From: Ascoidea asiatica
Taxonomy: Eukaryota; Ascomycota; Saccharomycetes; Ascoideales; Ascoideaceae
DNA length: 64,000 nt
Assembly (NCBI GenBank): GCA_001600695.1
Contig: BCKQ01000009.1
Location: 124,001-188,000, forward strand
Reading direction: 5' to 3'
Shown in pieces: positions 31,440-41,768 of the stretch (positions are counted from its first letter, which is position 1; every line of letters starts with the position of its first letter). The position numbers and the translations under genes are program-made. The notes under the pieces were generated by a model that ran no database searches, was not told the origin of the DNA, and saw nothing but the letters and a program-made list of their open reading frames with translations.

Positions 31440-32974
31440 GAAAGTTTGTTATTATTATTATTAGTTAAATTTAATTCTGAAATTTTTAAATTATCTAAAG
31501 TATTTTTAAATTCAATAATTCTTTGAGAATAACCATAAACTTCATCAATATATTTTTTTGAAGATAAAATTTGACCTAAAGAAACTGAGGCACTTAATAA
31601 TAATCTTCTATTTCTTATAAAATCTTGAGAAATTAAATCTTGATTTATAATATTATTTAAATTTGAATTAAATATTGGAAATGAACATAATATTAAACCT
31701 AAAGCACCCCAAGTATATTTTATAATAAAAGTTTTTAATAAATCATAAATTGCGAATTTTTTAAAAGAAGATTTTAAAAATTGTTCAATTTTAAAATAAG
31801 ATAAATCTAAATTATTTAATTCTTTTTTATAACCTCTTAATAAAGCAATTTGTTCATTATTATTAATAATTTTTGAATGTAAAGTTTTAAAATTTGATTC
31901 AATTGAAGATTTAAATTTTATTAAATTTGAAAATTTTGGTGAAAAAATTTTAATTATAAAAGTTGAAAAATGTATAATTAAAGCTAAAAATAAAGTTAAT
32001 TCAGGTTGAACATTTGAATTATTAATTAATTGAGAAGAACAAAAAATTAAATTTAAAGAAGGATTAAATAATTTTATTGGTAATGAACTTAAAGTATTTG
32101 AAAAATTTGGTATATCATAACAAAATCTTTGATGAGGATCAATAATATTATTATCTAAATGAATAATTTTATAAAAATAATCCAAGTAATTTGAGTCATT
32201 ATTTTTTTTTGAAGAAAAAAAAAGTAAAGAATTATTTAAGTTGATTCTAATTAATTGAGATAAATAATTTGATAAGAATTGTAAAATTGAATTAATTAAA
32301 GATATTGGAATACCAATTAATAACCAAATAAATATTAATTTAAAAAATTTTTTAAAATTATTTGAAATTAAATTCATAACTAAATAACCATCTAATTTTG
32401 CAATTTTTAAATTTAAATAAATTTTTAAAATTAATAAAAAAATTTGTAAAAATAAAATTTTAAAAATTTGAATTGAATTTTTAAAATTTGGTAAAATTAA
32501 ATTAATTAATTTTTTAAAATTTATTAATTTTTCATTATTTGTGAAATTTTTAAGTAATTTAAAAATTAAATTTTTTAAAGTTTTAATATTTAAATTTTTT
32601 AAGTTTTTTATAGATAAGATTTTAATTAATGAATTTATATTTAATTTTAATTTTCTCTTTTTAAGTTTTTGTTTTTGATTATGATTCTTTAAGGAATTTT
32701 CTGATAATAATTTTGAATTTGAAATTTGATTTAAATTACTTATTGAATCGGAAGAAGATCGAGATGAAGAAGATTGTGATGAAGAAGAAGAAGAAGAAGT
32801 TTTATAAAATCTATTGAAATCAGAACCAGTTAAAGTTGATAATATTAATAATATATAACAAGATTTTAAAATTATATTTTTATTCTTGAAATAAAAATTT
32901 ATTATTGAAAATCTTTTTTTATTTTGAATGAAAGATTTTGTAGAAATTGAAGATATTGAATATATTGAAGACAT
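30332..32974 (-). CDS. PXA2: Peroxisomal ABC half-transporter (ABCD family, PXA2-like)
   Basis: This 880-residue half-transporter fits the family that forms the Pxa1-Pxa2 heterodimer importing long-chain acyl-CoA into peroxisomes. The membrane domain has about five to six hydrophobic segments (residues ~165-470) with the family phrase KIAKLDGYLVMNLI. The nucleotide-binding domain has Walker A GPNGSGKSS at 558-566, signature LSLGSQQKLAMARL from 755, and Walker B FAVLDECTSQ. The LSLG form and overall alignment favour Pxa2 over Pxa1, with moderate confidence. Oddities: a Ser-rich start, a poly-Asn tract just before the NBD (~520-530), and a repeated KSEI/NSEI/KSQV array at about 694-732 inside the NBD before the signature. 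Such an insertion in an otherwise conserved fold is unusual. Confidence 0.82.
30788..30894 (-). repeat. 12-bp tandem repeat encoding KSEI-type units in the ABC domain
   Basis: About nine units of a 12-bp repeat (TTCACTCTTAAT-like on the plus strand) encode tetrapeptides KSEI, NSEI, NSEV, KSQV and KSEI again. Copies differ by single substitutions that alternate in blocks, as expected from recent expansion. The array is in frame and lies between Walker A and the signature motif. Confidence 0.85.
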
Positions 32975-33080
32975 GATTGAAATTTGGAATATGAAAGTAA
33001 TGAATTAAAGAAATCTAATGGATTGATTTGAATGAATCAATAAAACACATAATTTATAATTGATGATTGATGAATGAATA

Positions 33081-33128
33081 GAAAGAAGAAAAGAAAGAAG
33101 AAAAGAAAGAAGAAAAGAAAGAAGAAAA
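33081..33128. repeat. 12-bp purine repeat, unit GAAAGAAGAAAA, four copies
   Basis: Four exact head-to-tail copies lie about 110-150 bases upstream of the PXA2-like start. Seen from that gene it is a pyrimidine tract. Poly(purine/pyrimidine) tracts of this kind often sit in nucleosome-depleted yeast promoters. Confidence 0.85.
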
Positions 33129-33483
33129 GAAGGTGAAATTGCTGATATTTATACATTTATAAAAAAATGAGAATTGAATCAAAGGAAGGTTTGTTCATTG
33201 GCAGCTGACAGGGCCGGCAATCGGCAAGAGACTCGGACACGAAGAGAAGCAGTGAGTGCGCAGTGCGGAGAAGGCACGGGGTGCAGGGAGAAGCAGAAAC
33301 ACCGCTGACATGTGCAAATTTAAGACAGGGTGGCGTCAGCGACGGAGACGCGATTCGAGACGCAAGTTGAAACGCATTTTCAAGTTTTGCGTGTAGGACA
33401 GGCTTGTCCTGGATGTGTAATATTGGACATCGTATCATATATTATAGGGCGCCTAGCTATGTTTGTTTGTGGCAGGGAATACA

Positions 33484-33794
33484 GCATAAATTATTTATTT
33501 TCAGTTTCAACATGTAAGTTACAAATTGATATTGAAGTTATACAGTATTTATTGCCAGAAGTCTACCAAAATGATGACAATGAAATTAAAGAGATTATGA
33601 ATCAGCAGTCATTTCTATTATACAACTAGACAAGCCTCATAACTGAAGCTTTCTTTGAATATCTAGACTTGAATATCTCTAGACATGAGCGACCTAAGCA
33701 AATTGACACTTTATCATTATCCAATTTGAAATAACCAATTGGTTAAATCTTCCAAAAGTATTTTGCCTTTTCTAGAGTTTCCAATAAAGCATAA
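33484..33794 (+). pseudogene. Coding-like relic with in-frame stops, unknown
   Basis: One plus-strand frame is protein-like across several stops: LQIDIEVIQYLLPEVYQNDD, then EIKEIMNQQSFLLYN, TAG (33627-33629), SLITEAFFEYLDLNISRHER, then PKQIDTLSLSNLK, TAA (33732), TAA (33744), FQKYFAFSRVSNKA, TAA (33792). Codons such as GAC, CTA, CGA and CAG are more frequent than in intact neighbours, like the pseudogene at 21.4-23.1 kb. No family was recognised. It may be a fragment of a lost gene. Confidence 0.35.
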
Positions 33795-33919
33795 GTAATA
33801 TCTTCTAAGCTTTGTTTCCCAAAATACTTCAGTAAACAGTCAATTCTCATAATTACTCAATATTTTGTTCATTTTTTATTTCTTAATGAACAATTTGAAT
33901 ATTAATTCTTTATCATTCT

Positions 33920-36025
33920 TTAATCATCACAATCAATTTCATTTTCTTGATAAATAAAAACTCCCCAATTATCTTCTTCTTCTTCATCTTCATTTTTAAT
34001 TTCTTTATTTCTATTACTATTCTTAAAATTATTAAATTTCATTAAATCTTCTCTAAAATCAATTTCATTATCATTATCATTATTTAATTGTTCAGTTGAA
34101 TTAAAATAATATTTACTTTCTTTTTCTTTTCCTTTTCCTTTAGATCTCCTAATTTCTTTATTTCCATGATCACTATCAATATCACTATTAATATTTTCAA
34201 GAGGTATATTATTATTATCATTATTATTATTATTATTATTAAAATAATTTATATTATTTTTTTTTTTAAATTTTTTTCTTAAATTTTCTCTAATTTTATT
34301 TTCTCTTTCTCTTAATGATGATGTAACTGATGTTGATCTTGGTATTGGTAATCCATACAAAATTAATTGATCTGTAAAATTAATTAAATGTTTTGAAGTA
34401 TTTTTTATAACTTTTTTAAATTTTATATTAAATTTATTAATTTTATTATCTTCTCCTTCATTTTCATTTTCATTTTCATTTTCATTTTCATTTTCATTTA
34501 CTTCCTCATTATCATTATTAATATTCTTAGAATTATCATTATTATTATCATTATCATTATCATGATCATTATCAATATTTATTTCACTAGAATTTAAACT
34601 ATAATTCGAATTACCATAATAATCTATACTTCCATTATCATTATTATTATTACTATTTGTATTACTATTTGTATTACTATTTGTATTACTATTTGAAAGA
34701 ATTGAAATTTCTTTAAGTTCAGGTTGATTAATTAAACTAATTTTATTTGAATTTGAAAAATTACTATAATTATTGTCATTATTTCCTTTACTATTATTTT
34801 TGGTATTATTATTATTATTATTATTATTTTCTTCATCTTCATAAATTGGTCTACCTAAAATTCCATTTTTTTCTTTAAATTTTTCAAAATGATGTACACG
34901 ATTAATCCATTCCCAAACTAAAATTGTACTTAAAACATAACATGATGTATTAAAAATTTCACTTAATTCACTAACCCATAAATTTGAAACATCTGCAATA
35001 AAAAATGCAAATTCTATATTTATAACTAAAATTGTTAAAATTGTTATAATTATTAAATTTTTTTTAAAAATTATTTTTCTTTTTATAAAACAATAAATTC
35101 CAATTAAAACTGTATACATTAAAGATAATGCAATTCTAAATAAATATATAAAAGCAGGTAAAATTGCAAATAAACTATTATCCTCACTTGTTGAATAATT
35201 ATTATTATTATTATTATAATTTGAATAATAATAATAATAATTATTTTTATTTAAATTTAAATTTGAATTAATTTTATAAATTGATAAATTTGAATTTTCA
35301 TTATTTGAAAAAGTTGAAATTGCCCAAATTATTTGAGAAATTATAATTAATAAACTACCCATAAAAAAAGTAAATCTTTTCTCTTTTTGTCTTGAAAATA
35401 ATCTCATAATTATTTGAACTTGAACAAATTGTAAAATTGAAATTACAAAAAAATCAATAATATTAAAAGGTTTATAACTTGTTAAAAAATCATTAAATAA
35501 TTCACCTGAATTTATATTTAATAATTGATTATTTTTTTTTAAAAAAATTATTGAAATTATTGATAATAAAATTAAATTTATTGAAGCTAAAATTGAACCT
35601 AATTTTAATAAAAAACTTGGTTTTGAATTAAAATTTGTAAATAAAATTATTGTTAAAAATACAGAAATTACTGTTGAAGTTGTTATTGAAAAAATTGTTG
35701 GAAAAATACTATTAATAAAATGACCATCAGAATTTGAAATAAATAATTTCCAATCATTTTGAATATCAATTAATTGATTATTATAAATTAATGAAGTTTT
35801 TTGATTTATTGAAGTATAACATGGTTTTGAATGATAACATGAAGGTTGATAATTGAAGATAATTTGATTTGAATTTAAATCATCAAATATTAATGAATTT
35901 TGAGGTGAAATTAAAGAACCTTGATTAAATTTATGTATTGAACAAGAATTATAAACTTCTTGATTTATTGAATATCTCCAAAAGGCATCTCTTTTTTTCT
36001 TGAATTTATTATTAAATGATATCAT
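33920..36025 (-). CDS. RIM21: Seven-transmembrane alkaline-pH sensor, PalH/Rim21 family
   Basis: This 701-residue protein has a ~100-residue extracytosolic N-terminus with cysteines (CSIHKF, PSCYHSKPCYT), then seven hydrophobic helices between about residues 98 and 375. They are followed by the PalH-family phrase LVWEWINRVHHFEKFKEKNG and LGRPIYEDEE. After that comes a long cytosolic tail, Asn/Asp/Glu-rich, with an ENENENENEN repeat near 525-535 and basic segments near 570-600. PalH/Rim21 senses external alkalinity or membrane asymmetry at the plasma membrane and signals through Rim8, ESCRT and Rim13 to cleave Rim101/PacC. S. cerevisiae Rim21 has about 533 residues, and the longer tail here is mostly low complexity. 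The paralog Dfg16 is an alternative, but the LGRPIYEDE phrase favours Rim21. Confidence 0.8.
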   Translation of the reverse strand: MISFNNKFKKKRDAFWRYSINQEVYNSCSIHKFNQGSLISPQNSLIFDDLNSNQIIFNYQPSCYHSKPCYTSINQKTSLIYNNQLIDIQNDWKLFISNSDGHFINSIFPTIFSITTSTVISVFLTIILFTNFNSKPSFLLKLGSILASINLILLSIISIIFLKKNNQLLNINSGELFNDFLTSYKPFNIIDFFVISILQFVQVQIIMRLFSRQKEKRFTFFMGSLLIIISQIIWAISTFSNNENSNLSIYKINSNLNLNKNNYYYYYSNYNNNNNNYSTSEDNSLFAILPAFIYLFRIALSLMYTVLIGIYCFIKRKIIFKKNLIIITILTILVINIEFAFFIADVSNLWVSELSEIFNTSCYVLSTILVWEWINRVHHFEKFKEKNGILGRPIYEDEENNNNNNNNTKNNSKGNNDNNYSNFSNSNKISLINQPELKEISILSNSNTNSNTNSNTNSNNNNDNGSIDYYGNSNYSLNSSEINIDNDHDNDNDNNNDNSKNINNDNEEVNENENENENENENEGEDNKINKFNIKFKKVIKNTSKHLINFTDQLILYGLPIPRSTSVTSSLRERENKIRENLRKKFKKKNNINYFNNNNNNNDNNNIPLENINSDIDSDHGNKEIRRSKGKGKEKESKYYFNSTEQLNNDNDNEIDFREDLMKFNNFKNSNRNKEIKNEDEEEEDNWGVFIYQENEIDCDD

Positions 36026-36649
36026 TTAAAGAAACAAAAGAATCTTTAAGATATAAGAGTACATTAGTTTCAATCACTCTTTTATTATCTTCTTATCGTC
36101 TTCTTTTAGATTAGTTCTTATCACCCCCAATCAACACAATATATCCATTTAATAGAGTAACAGAGCAATGAACAATAAAGTAATAATGTAATATAGCAAT
36201 AAACTAGTGTTTCTTTGATATAATATATACAAACTGATAGTGATTCCAATAAAATAACTGCCTCTCTTCTTCTCTTTCTTCTAATTCCTCTTATTCACCT
36301 TCTCTTAACAGACCTTCTTTAGATTCGATCAAATTTCTGATTGTCTTTGAGAAGGCGAAACAAAACAATTTTATTTTGTTGACAGCCCGCAGCCAGCTGG
36401 AAACTGGAGCTGGGCTGAAGAAGACCCGCAGAACTGGCGCCAGAGAAAGAATTTTTATTGCCGTTGAAAAATAAAAAAAAGAAAAATAAAGAAATAAGAG
36501 AAAAGAAGGTGAAAGAAGAGAAAGAAGAGAAAGAAGAGAAAGAAGATGAGTTTGACGAGGATGAGAAGAAGAAGAAGAAGAAGAGAAGTGATCAGTTAGT
36601 TGCAGGATTGATATATTGTATATAGAGGAGATATTGATGGGACTGTGAG
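36026..36649. promoter_or_regulatory. Divergent promoter region, RIM21-like and DHR2
   Basis: This 624-base gap has a GC-rich island at about 36365-36445, which includes AAGACCCGCAGAACTGGCG (36421-36439), a near copy of a word in another island. A purine-rich stretch at 36470-36590 contains an AGAAGAGAA repeat. Two GATGAG words (near 36546 and 36562) recall the PAC element of ribosome-biogenesis promoters but lack its leading GC. The RIM21 side is AT-rich. Confidence 0.5.
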
Positions 36650-38959
36650 ATGAGTGGAAAGAATAATCATTACAATAATAGAGAAAATGGAGTACGCAAA
36701 GCACATAAACAGGACTTCAATAACAAATTCAAGAAGAATAATAGGAAAAAAAAAAGAAATCAGTATCCTATTAAAATCAAGTTTGATGATGAACCAAGTG
36801 AGAATAAGCAAACCGCTGACACTATAATAAAGACTGAAGACAATGAAAATAAAGAAAATAAAGAAAGTCAAGAAGAAAATGGAAACTTACAGCTGCAGAA
36901 AAATATAAATCAAAATTCAAATAAATTAAAAACTGTGAATTTTTATTCAAGTGATGAAGATAATGATGAAGATTCAGAAAATTTAAATTTTAGATATTCA
37001 AAATATGAATTGAGAAAAAAAAAAGAATCTTTAATAGATATTAGGAAATCACTTCCTGTATATTCTGTTAAAGATTTAATTATAGATCATATTAAAAAAA
37101 ATCAAGTAACTGTAATTATTGGAGAAACAGGTTCTGGTAAATCAACTCAAATTCCTCAATTTTTATTACCTGATAATGATAAAGTCATAGCTATTACTCA
37201 ACCAAGAAGAGTGGCTGCCATAAATTTAGCTTCAAGAGTTTCTCAAGAAATGGGTGTTCAATTAGGTTCTGAAGTTGGTTATTCTGTAAGATTTGATAAT
37301 AGATCAAATAATAAAACAAAATTGAAATATTTAACTGATGGTATGCTTTTAAGAGAATTAATGCTTGATTTAAATTTATCTTCTTATTCAACTATAATTA
37401 TTGATGAAGCTCATGAAAGAACAATATTAACTGATTTATTATTAGGTTTTTTAAAAGATTTAATTTCAAATAAAAGAAAAAATGATTTAAAATTAATTAT
37501 TATGTCTGCAACTTTAGATGCAGAAAAATTTTCTAATTTTTTTAATAATTCTAAAATTTTATATATTAAAGGTAAAATGTTTTCTGTTGAAAGATTATAT
37601 TTATCTGAACCTTTAAATGATCTTATAGATTCAATATTAAAAGCTATAATTCAAATTAATAATGGTGAACCACAAGGTGATATTTTAACTTTTTTACCAG
37701 GTCAAGAAGAAATTGATAAATTAAATTTAATGCTTTTAAAATTATCTCCTTTATTACCAAAAACTGCTCCAATAATAGTACCATTTCCTTTATATGCTGC
37801 TTTACCACCAATAAAACAATTAAATATTTTTAAAAATTTACCAAAAAATAGAAGAAAAGTAATTTTAGCAACAAATATTGCTGAAACTTCAATAACTGTA
37901 CCTGGTGTAAGATATGTTATAGATTCAGGTTTAAGAAAAATAAAAGTTTGGAAACATAAATTAGGTATTGCATCTTTATTAACTGTACCAATTTCAATGG
38001 CTTCTGCAACTCAAAGAGCTGGTAGAGCTGGTAGAGAAGCTCCTGGTAAAAATTTTAGATTATATACTGAAAAAGATTATTTAAATTTACCAAAACAAAC
38101 TGAACCTGAAATTGTTAGATCAAATTTATCACAATCTATATTAACTCTAAAAAAATTAAAAGTTGATGATATTTTAAATTGGTCTTGGCTTGAATATCCT
38201 TCAAGAGATTCAATAATTGCTTCTTTATCTGAATTACATATGTTAAAAGCTTTAGATGATTCTGGAAAAATTACAAATCTAGGTAATCAAATGGCTCTTT
38301 TACCTGTTGAACCTCAATTAGCTACAGTTTTAATATCTGCAAATAATTTCAATTGTCTTTCTTCAACAATAGATATTGTATCTTGTCTTAATGTTCAAAA
38401 TTTAATAATGAATCCATTTCCTGATAAAAGAGATGAAATTAATGAAAAAAGAAAAAATATTTGTCATTTAGGTTCTAAATTTGGTGATTTATTAATGTAT
38501 AAAGAAATTTTAGATTATTATTTAGATATGCCAAATGAAAAACAAAGAAAATTATGGTGTGAAGAATTATGTTTTAATCATAGAGGTTTTAAAAATGTTT
38601 TAAAAATTAGAAATCAATTAAAAGATTATATGAAAAAATTAAATTCAAATATTGAATTTGAATCAAATGATAAAATTAAACCTGATAATATTTTAAAATC
38701 TTTTTTAAGAGGGTTTGTTACAAATACTGCTTTAGGTTTACCTGATAGATCTTATAGAACAGTAAATTCAGGTCAATTAATTTCAATTCATCCATCATCT
38801 TTATTATTTGGAAAAAGAAATGATGCTATATTATATATTGAATCTGTTCTTACAACAAAAGCATATGCTAGAAATTGTAGTTCAATTGAAGTTTCATGGA
38901 TACAAGAAGTTGCTCCTCATATATTTGGAACTAGAATTAGTGTTGATAAGAATATATAA
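36650..38959 (+). CDS. DHR2: DEAH-box RNA helicase for 18S rRNA synthesis
   Basis: This 769-residue DEAH helicase is most like yeast Dhr2 (735 residues), a nucleolar enzyme needed for early pre-rRNA cleavages of the small subunit pathway. The first ~140 residues are basic and acidic low complexity (KKNNRKKKRNQYP). Helicase motifs: I GETGSGKS at 158-165, Ia TQPRRVAAINLASRVS, II DEAH at 252-255, III SATLD, IV FLPGQEEID, V ATNIAETSITVPG, and VI QRAGRAGR from 455. The HA2/OB-fold C-terminal region follows, with TALGLPDRSYRT and SIHPSSLLFG. The short N-terminus, without S1 or G-patch domains, argues against Prp16, Prp22, Prp2 or Prp43. The stop is 205 bases before the convergent SLY1 stop. Confidence 0.88.
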   Translation: MSGKNNHYNNRENGVRKAHKQDFNNKFKKNNRKKKRNQYPIKIKFDDEPSENKQTADTIIKTEDNENKENKESQEENGNLQLQKNINQNSNKLKTVNFYSSDEDNDEDSENLNFRYSKYELRKKKESLIDIRKSLPVYSVKDLIIDHIKKNQVTVIIGETGSGKSTQIPQFLLPDNDKVIAITQPRRVAAINLASRVSQEMGVQLGSEVGYSVRFDNRSNNKTKLKYLTDGMLLRELMLDLNLSSYSTIIIDEAHERTILTDLLLGFLKDLISNKRKNDLKLIIMSATLDAEKFSNFFNNSKILYIKGKMFSVERLYLSEPLNDLIDSILKAIIQINNGEPQGDILTFLPGQEEIDKLNLMLLKLSPLLPKTAPIIVPFPLYAALPPIKQLNIFKNLPKNRRKVILATNIAETSITVPGVRYVIDSGLRKIKVWKHKLGIASLLTVPISMASATQRAGRAGREAPGKNFRLYTEKDYLNLPKQTEPEIVRSNLSQSILTLKKLKVDDILNWSWLEYPSRDSIIASLSELHMLKALDDSGKITNLGNQMALLPVEPQLATVLISANNFNCLSSTIDIVSCLNVQNLIMNPFPDKRDEINEKRKNICHLGSKFGDLLMYKEILDYYLDMPNEKQRKLWCEELCFNHRGFKNVLKIRNQLKDYMKKLNSNIEFESNDKIKPDNILKSFLRGFVTNTALGLPDRSYRTVNSGQLISIHPSSLLFGKRNDAILYIESVLTTKAYARNCSSIEVSWIQEVAPHIFGTRISVDKNI

Positions 38960-39164
38960 TAAATTTTTGATCAAGTAATAATTGTATCAATAATTGTACT
39001 CTATTAAATAAATCAGTCAATTAATCTAGACAATTGATTTTTAAAAAAATAATAAATAGACATTTTTTTAAGCGAACCCTTAATCGGTAAATATTAAGAT
39101 ATTTTTAAAAAAACTAAAAAAAAAAGAAATGATCAATATTTAAGAATGTAATAAAATAAGTTTC

Positions 39165-40491
39165 TTAATCAACATCAGCTCCAATAGGTTCATTTGATTT
39201 ATTTTCATCACCTAATTCTTCACATTCTTTTAAAAATTCATTTGGAGTTATAATACTTGTACTACCATAAATTATATTTTTTCCAATTGAAGAATCTCCA
39301 AGAAGATTAGAATTATTATTATTAATTAAAGAATCATTAAAATTTTTAGACCATTCCTGTAAATTTTGATATTCAAGATAATTTCCACCACCAACAATAA
39401 AAACTATAGATTGATTATAAATATTTCTTTTTGGAACTTTAGAATGATTACCTCTAATTATTATTGGATCAAAATATAAATAATCATCAGTTGTATTTAA
39501 AGTTGAAGATATTGCTTTTGAAGGTTCCATTATTGATTCAACGATACTTGTAATAGGCATTAAATTTTTTTCTGGTAAAAATTTTGTTAAATTAGATAAT
39601 AAAGAACCAACACCAGTTGAAAGTTTACCTTCAGTTAAACCATATAATTTTGAAGAAAGACCAGCAAAATTTGAATTTTCATAGTTATTTGAATTTGAAT
39701 TATTATTATTATTATTGTTATTATTATTGTTATTACTATTTGATTGATTCAGTTGACTGAAAGAAGATAATTTTATAAGTTCTTTAACTTTTTTAATATA
39801 ATTTAAAGAATTTAAATTACAATTATATTCAATTAATTTTTTTTCAACAGTTTTACAAAAATCATTTGATAAATCTGTTAATAAATATAAAATTAAATAA
39901 GTTCTTAATTTATCAATTGAAGAAGAATTATTTTTTTCATTTAATTTTTTTAAAAAATCTTGTTTAATTTTTGGATCATTTAAATTTTGTTCAACTTCAA
40001 AATAAAAATCTAAATTTTTAAGTTCTAATTGTTTTAATAATGAAGCTAAAATATTCATATGCATATCAATAATTTGTTTTTTTTTAGTTAAATATGGTAA
40101 TTTTTTTACAGCTAATTGAATTTGTTTTGTATCAAAATTATCTTCTGGATTTAAATTTATATCATTTAAAGAAGATATACCACCAGTTTTATTTGTTAAT
40201 TCTTTTGCTTCAATTTTATAATTATTTAATTCTTTTTCAACATTTTCAACAGCATCAGGAAATGGTATTAAAGAATTTGAAGCCCAAAAGAAATCATTTG
40301 AATCAATATCATATTTAGTTATAATTTCTTTTTCAATATTTTTTTCATCATTTTTTTTTATGGTTATTGTATTTCTTTCTAATTTAAAAATATCAAATAC
40401 CATACATTGATAAATCCAAGAATGTGCAAACATTGAACTTAAATCAAAATTTCTATCTAAAAGAATTAAGACTAATCTTTCATTGGAAGTG

Positions 40492-40538
<47 letters not shown>

Positions 40539-41261
40539 TGTAATTTTTGCATTTATTACATGATCTCTTAATTTCGAATCTAATTTTTGAGCGACCATTT
40601 CTGCAGGACCACCTCTTTGAGATCTAATTATTGGAATTGTAGATAAAGTTAAAATAGTATTAAATAAACCATTTGAGATATTATCAGTTATTGAATTTAT
40701 TTGATCTTCATTAATTTTTGGATTATTTAAAGTTGAATAAATTTTTAATAAATTTAAAGAAAATAAATTTGGTTCAGTAACAATATAATCTAAATATTGA
40801 TCATATAACTGTTTAATTTTATAAGATTTATTAATTAAAGAAACTTGTTTTGCAAAATATTCTAATAAATTTCTATCAAGATTTGAAATAAAATTTATAT
40901 AAAAATTTGAATAATTATCATCTTTTAAATCTTCAATAATTAAATCAATATTTTTTTTAATTGGTTGAATAAAATAAATTACAGGTACATCAGGTAATGG
41001 AGCTCTAATTGAATTTATTGAAGAATGCATAGTCACACCACATTTTAATAAATCATTAACTCTTAATACAGAAGATACAATTAAAGTTGATTTTGAATCT
41101 AATATTAATACTTTCCAAATTATATCTTCATCATCATTATTTACTTTATCATTATTATTTGTAGAAGTTTTTTGAATATCATTAAGATTAAGCATTCGTT
41201 CCAATGCTGCCACCTGTCTTTCCCGAAAACTCACCAAGGATTGATTTGATTTGAATGACAT
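39165..41261 (-). CDS. SLY1: Sec1/Munc18-family protein Sly1
   Basis: This 698-residue SM protein binds the syntaxin Sed5 and other SNAREs and is essential for ER-Golgi and intra-Golgi fusion. The start SLVSFRERQVAALERMLNLN is the characteristic Sly1 N-terminus. It is followed by WKVLILDSKSTLIVSSVLRV and a domain-1 helix. RSQRGGPAEMVAQKL near 220 and LLDRNFDLSSMFAHSWIYQC near 265 are family blocks, and the C-terminal VFIVGGGNYLEYQNLQEW is conserved. S. cerevisiae Sly1 has 666 residues. Between the two central blocks (about residues 240-255) a poly-Asn run is inserted into the fold, and a second Asn-rich insert lies near 515-530. The first ~20 codons are visibly more GC-rich than the body of the gene. 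Confidence 0.93.
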
Positions 41262-41768
41262 TGTGATGAAGATTATGATGATGATTATGTTGATAATAAT
41301 TATAAAATCAATAAAAGAAATGGATTGAGATGATAAAAGAAATTAAAATATAACTGAAATAAACGTTTATTTCTATAAAATTGGTGTTGTCTTCAAACGA
41401 TCCGTAGTTGATAGTTGTTAACAATTAGTTGCTGAGTAAGCATTGCATAATAATGAGGTAAGCACCCTCAAAGATGGTAAATGCATTCTTATTTAGTCAT
41501 CGGTGATAACATGTAGTTTATACCTTATGGTACATTAAACCCGCTTTTCTGGTTTTTGGTTTTTTTTCATTTTTCACTTCGGTTAAATTCCTGAATTAAA
41601 AATTTATATCAAAAGCCATGGAAATTATCAATTTTTTATGGGGTTTTTAAGTAAAGGATCAAGAGCTAAATATCAAATGAAAGTATTTTATTCAATGATA
41701 TTTGATTGAATTGTTATAAAAATGGGATAGATATACTCATAGTTTTATTCATGTATTGATTTCAAGTA
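41262..41768. promoter_or_regulatory. Divergent promoter region, SLY1 and MRH4
   Basis: This 507-base gap holds a weaker GC-richer patch at about 41385-41560. It includes GTTGTTAACAATTAG and AACCCGCTTTTCTGG words but no clear known site. The flanks are AT-rich. This is the least pronounced island among the divergent promoters. Confidence 0.5.

Larger units (their letters stand above)
32975..33919. promoter_or_regulatory. Intergenic region with purine array, GC-rich island and a gene relic
   Basis: Upstream of the PXA2-like gene lie a 12-bp purine repeat (33081-33128) and a GC-rich island at about 33190-33440. The island includes the inverted repeat AGGACAGGCTTGTCCT near 33397. A coding-like relic (33484-33794) follows, then AT-rich DNA leading to the 3' end of the RIM21-like gene. 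A 99-codon plus-strand ORF (33330-33629) fuses island and relic and is probably not a gene as such. Confidence 0.5.

Noticed and set aside
36545-36567. PAC elements upstream of DHR2
   Set aside because: GATGAG occurs twice but without the leading GC of the PAC consensus, and it lies inside a purine-rich repeat where the word is expected.
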